Of a stretch of DNA of 64,000 nt, positions 62,936 through 64,000 are shown in pieces. A program made the translations under genes and the position numbers. Below the pieces are notes generated by a model. The model made no database searches. It was not told the DNA's origin and was given only the letters and a program-made list of their open reading frames with translations. Position 1 is the first letter of the stretch. Each line of letters opens with the position of its first letter. Source of the stretch: Agromyces subbeticus DSM 16689 (GTDB taxonomy: Bacteria > Actinomycetota > Actinomycetes > Actinomycetales > Microbacteriaceae). The stretch is taken from contig NZ_ATXG01000014.1 in the NCBI RefSeq assembly GCF_000421565.1, positions 1-64,000 on the forward strand. Reading direction: 5' to 3'.

Positions 62936-64000
62936 TCAACCCGCGAGCGTCTCGCTCTCGAGCGGGATGCGCACCGTGATCGTGGTTCCGGAGCCCTCCG
63001 GGCTCTCGACGACGAGCCTCCCGCCCACGGCCTCGACCCGGTCGATGATGCCGAGCATGCCGGTGCCGGCCTCGACCGATGCCCCGCCGATGCCGTTGTC
63101 GCGCACGACGAGCTCGAGTGCACCGCCGTCGACGGCGGCTCGCACCCAGCCGCGGGTCGCCTGCGCGTGCTTGGCGATGTTCGCGAGCGCCTCCGAGACG
63201 ACGAAGTACGCGGTCGACTCGACGACCTCCGGCAGTCGGCCGCCCGGTTGCACCTCGATCTCGACGGGAACCGGGCAACGGCCGGCGAGCTCGGGCACGG
63301 CGAGCGCGAGCCCGCCCGACGACAGCAGCGACGGGTGGATGCCCTGCGCGAGCTCGCGCAGTTCTCTCAGCGCCTCGTTGAGCATGCCGATCGTGCCGTC
63401 GAGCTCGACCGCGAGCGGCTCGACGCCGCGATCTCTCGCCTGGTTCGCCGCGAGGCGCAGGCGCATGCCGAGCGAGACGAGGTGCTGCTGCGCTCCGTCG
63501 TGCAGGTCGCGCTCGATGCGGCGTCGCGCGTCGTCGCCGGCCTCGACGATGCGGCTGCGCGACTGGCGCACCTGCTCGAGCGTGCGTTCGATCTCGGATC
63601 GGAGTCGGCCGTTGTCGACCGAGAGCCGCAGTGCGCTCGACACCCCGTCGAGCAGCCGCATGTTGTCGGTGAGCACCCGGTCGTGGCGGATGAGCGCGAT
63701 CGGCACGCCCGTCGGCGAGGCCACCGGCAGCAGCCCGTGGTCGCCGCGCCGGCCGGCGTCGTCATCGTCGAGCACCTGCCCCGCGGCATCCGCGTACCGG
63801 CCGTGCTCGTCGTCCCACCAGAAGACCCGTACGGATGCGTCCCGCAGGGTGCGGGCGAGCGACTCGGCCCAGAGCCCTCGATCGGCACCCTCGCGGGTGA
63901 TGCGCATGAGATCGGCCACTCGCGCGCGCATGTTGCGGGCATGCGAGATGCCCGCGACGAAGCTGATCGGGATCGAGGCGATCGCCACGAGGGAGACGGT
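62936..64000 (-). CDS. Sensor histidine kinase, truncated by the window edge
   Basis: At least 354 residues remain, with the N-terminus beyond the right edge. A hydrophobic segment at the edge (VSLVAIASIPISFVAGI) looks like a membrane helix. It is followed by a GAF-like region with VRVFWWDDEHGRYADAAGQV, the HisKA_3 helix RRRIERDLHDGAQQHLVSLG with phospho-His, and HATPase_c motifs VVSEALANIAKHAQ, VRDNGIGGAS and GTGMLGIIDRVEAVGG. It is a NarL-type kinase; its response regulator is not in the window. Confidence 0.9.
   Translation of the reverse strand, partial: TVSLVAIASIPISFVAGISHARNMRARVADLMRITREGADRGLWAESLARTLRDASVRVFWWDDEHGRYADAAGQVLDDDDAGRRGDHGLLPVASPTGVPIALIRHDRVLTDNMRLLDGVSSALRLSVDNGRLRSEIERTLEQVRQSRSRIVEAGDDARRRIERDLHDGAQQHLVSLGMRLRLAANQARDRGVEPLAVELDGTIGMLNEALRELRELAQGIHPSLLSSGGLALAVPELAGRCPVPVEIEVQPGGRLPEVVESTAYFVVSEALANIAKHAQATRGWVRAAVDGGALELVVRDNGIGGASVEAGTGMLGIIDRVEAVGGRLVVESPEGSGTTITVRIPLESETLAG

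Overview
The window is high-GC, gene-dense DNA with GTG/TTG starts, 4-bp ATGA/GTGA gene overlaps, actinobacterial families (GlnR-type orphan regulator, two-domain MutT1, MarP-type protease, SigK/RskA, F420-type LLM oxidoreductase) and a very abundant GGATGCCGC word. It looks like the chromosome of a Gram-positive actinobacterium, most likely a Microbacteriaceae (Agromyces/Microbacterium-like). That assignment is inference from gene content. There is one tRNA (Lys-TTT), and I see no rRNA, CRISPR array, integrase or insertion sequence.

Layout. 1-4.5 kb: tail of a secreted protein, ygfZ and nitrobindin-like genes, two small membrane proteins, a GlnR-like regulator, and a peroxiredoxin/MarR divergent pair with a three-copy 21-bp-phased repeat between them. 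4.5-13.1 kb: phosphate and polyphosphate island (ppk1, mutT1-type Nudix/phosphatase, an epoxide hydrolase, then pstSCAB behind a PHO-box-like direct repeat). 13.1-20.4 kb: class IV aminotransferase, a conserved hypothetical, a two-component system divergent from a polytopic membrane protein across a nested inverted repeat, an HNH gene beside tRNA-Lys, and an LLM oxidoreductase. 20.4-24.3 kb: rskA-sigK divergent from a fasciclin lipoprotein (the arrangement known from mycobacterial SigK/MPT83), then a MarP-type membrane serine protease. 24.4-28.6 kb: Leloir galactose genes (galM and a DeoR regulator, divergent from galT-galK), with three tandem copies of the 3' end of galM. 28.6-31 kb: ybaK, an APC permease and a gamma-carbonic anhydrase.

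31-34.8 kb: a minus-strand operon for a nonulosonic (sialic-acid-type) sugar: a CMP-sugar synthetase fused to a HAD phosphatase, a short NeuB-type synthase and a putative glycosyltransferase. 34.9-37.2 kb: glyA-folD behind a ZTP (pfl) riboswitch. purU, also in folate one-carbon metabolism, lies at 51.2 kb.

37.3-60.5 kb is dominated by amino-sugar use. A GH20 hexosaminidase lipoprotein and an ABC importer (39.5-42.8 kb) face a six-gene operon (43.2-48.8 kb: SIS isomerase, ROK kinase, PfkB kinase, class II aldolase, DeoR regulator, NagA) that would make up a GalNAc-to-triose-phosphate route. A second, oppositely oriented operon (52.6-60.5 kb: ROK regulator, ABC importer, GH3 glucosaminidase, ROK kinase, NagB) looks like a GlcNAc/chito-oligosaccharide or wall-recycling system. 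Between them lies an ECF-type sigma factor fused to its own zinc-finger, membrane and Ig-like region, interrupted by a one-base shift in a C6 run. The right edge carries icd, a GNAT enzyme, an alkyltransferase-like repair protein and a truncated histidine kinase.
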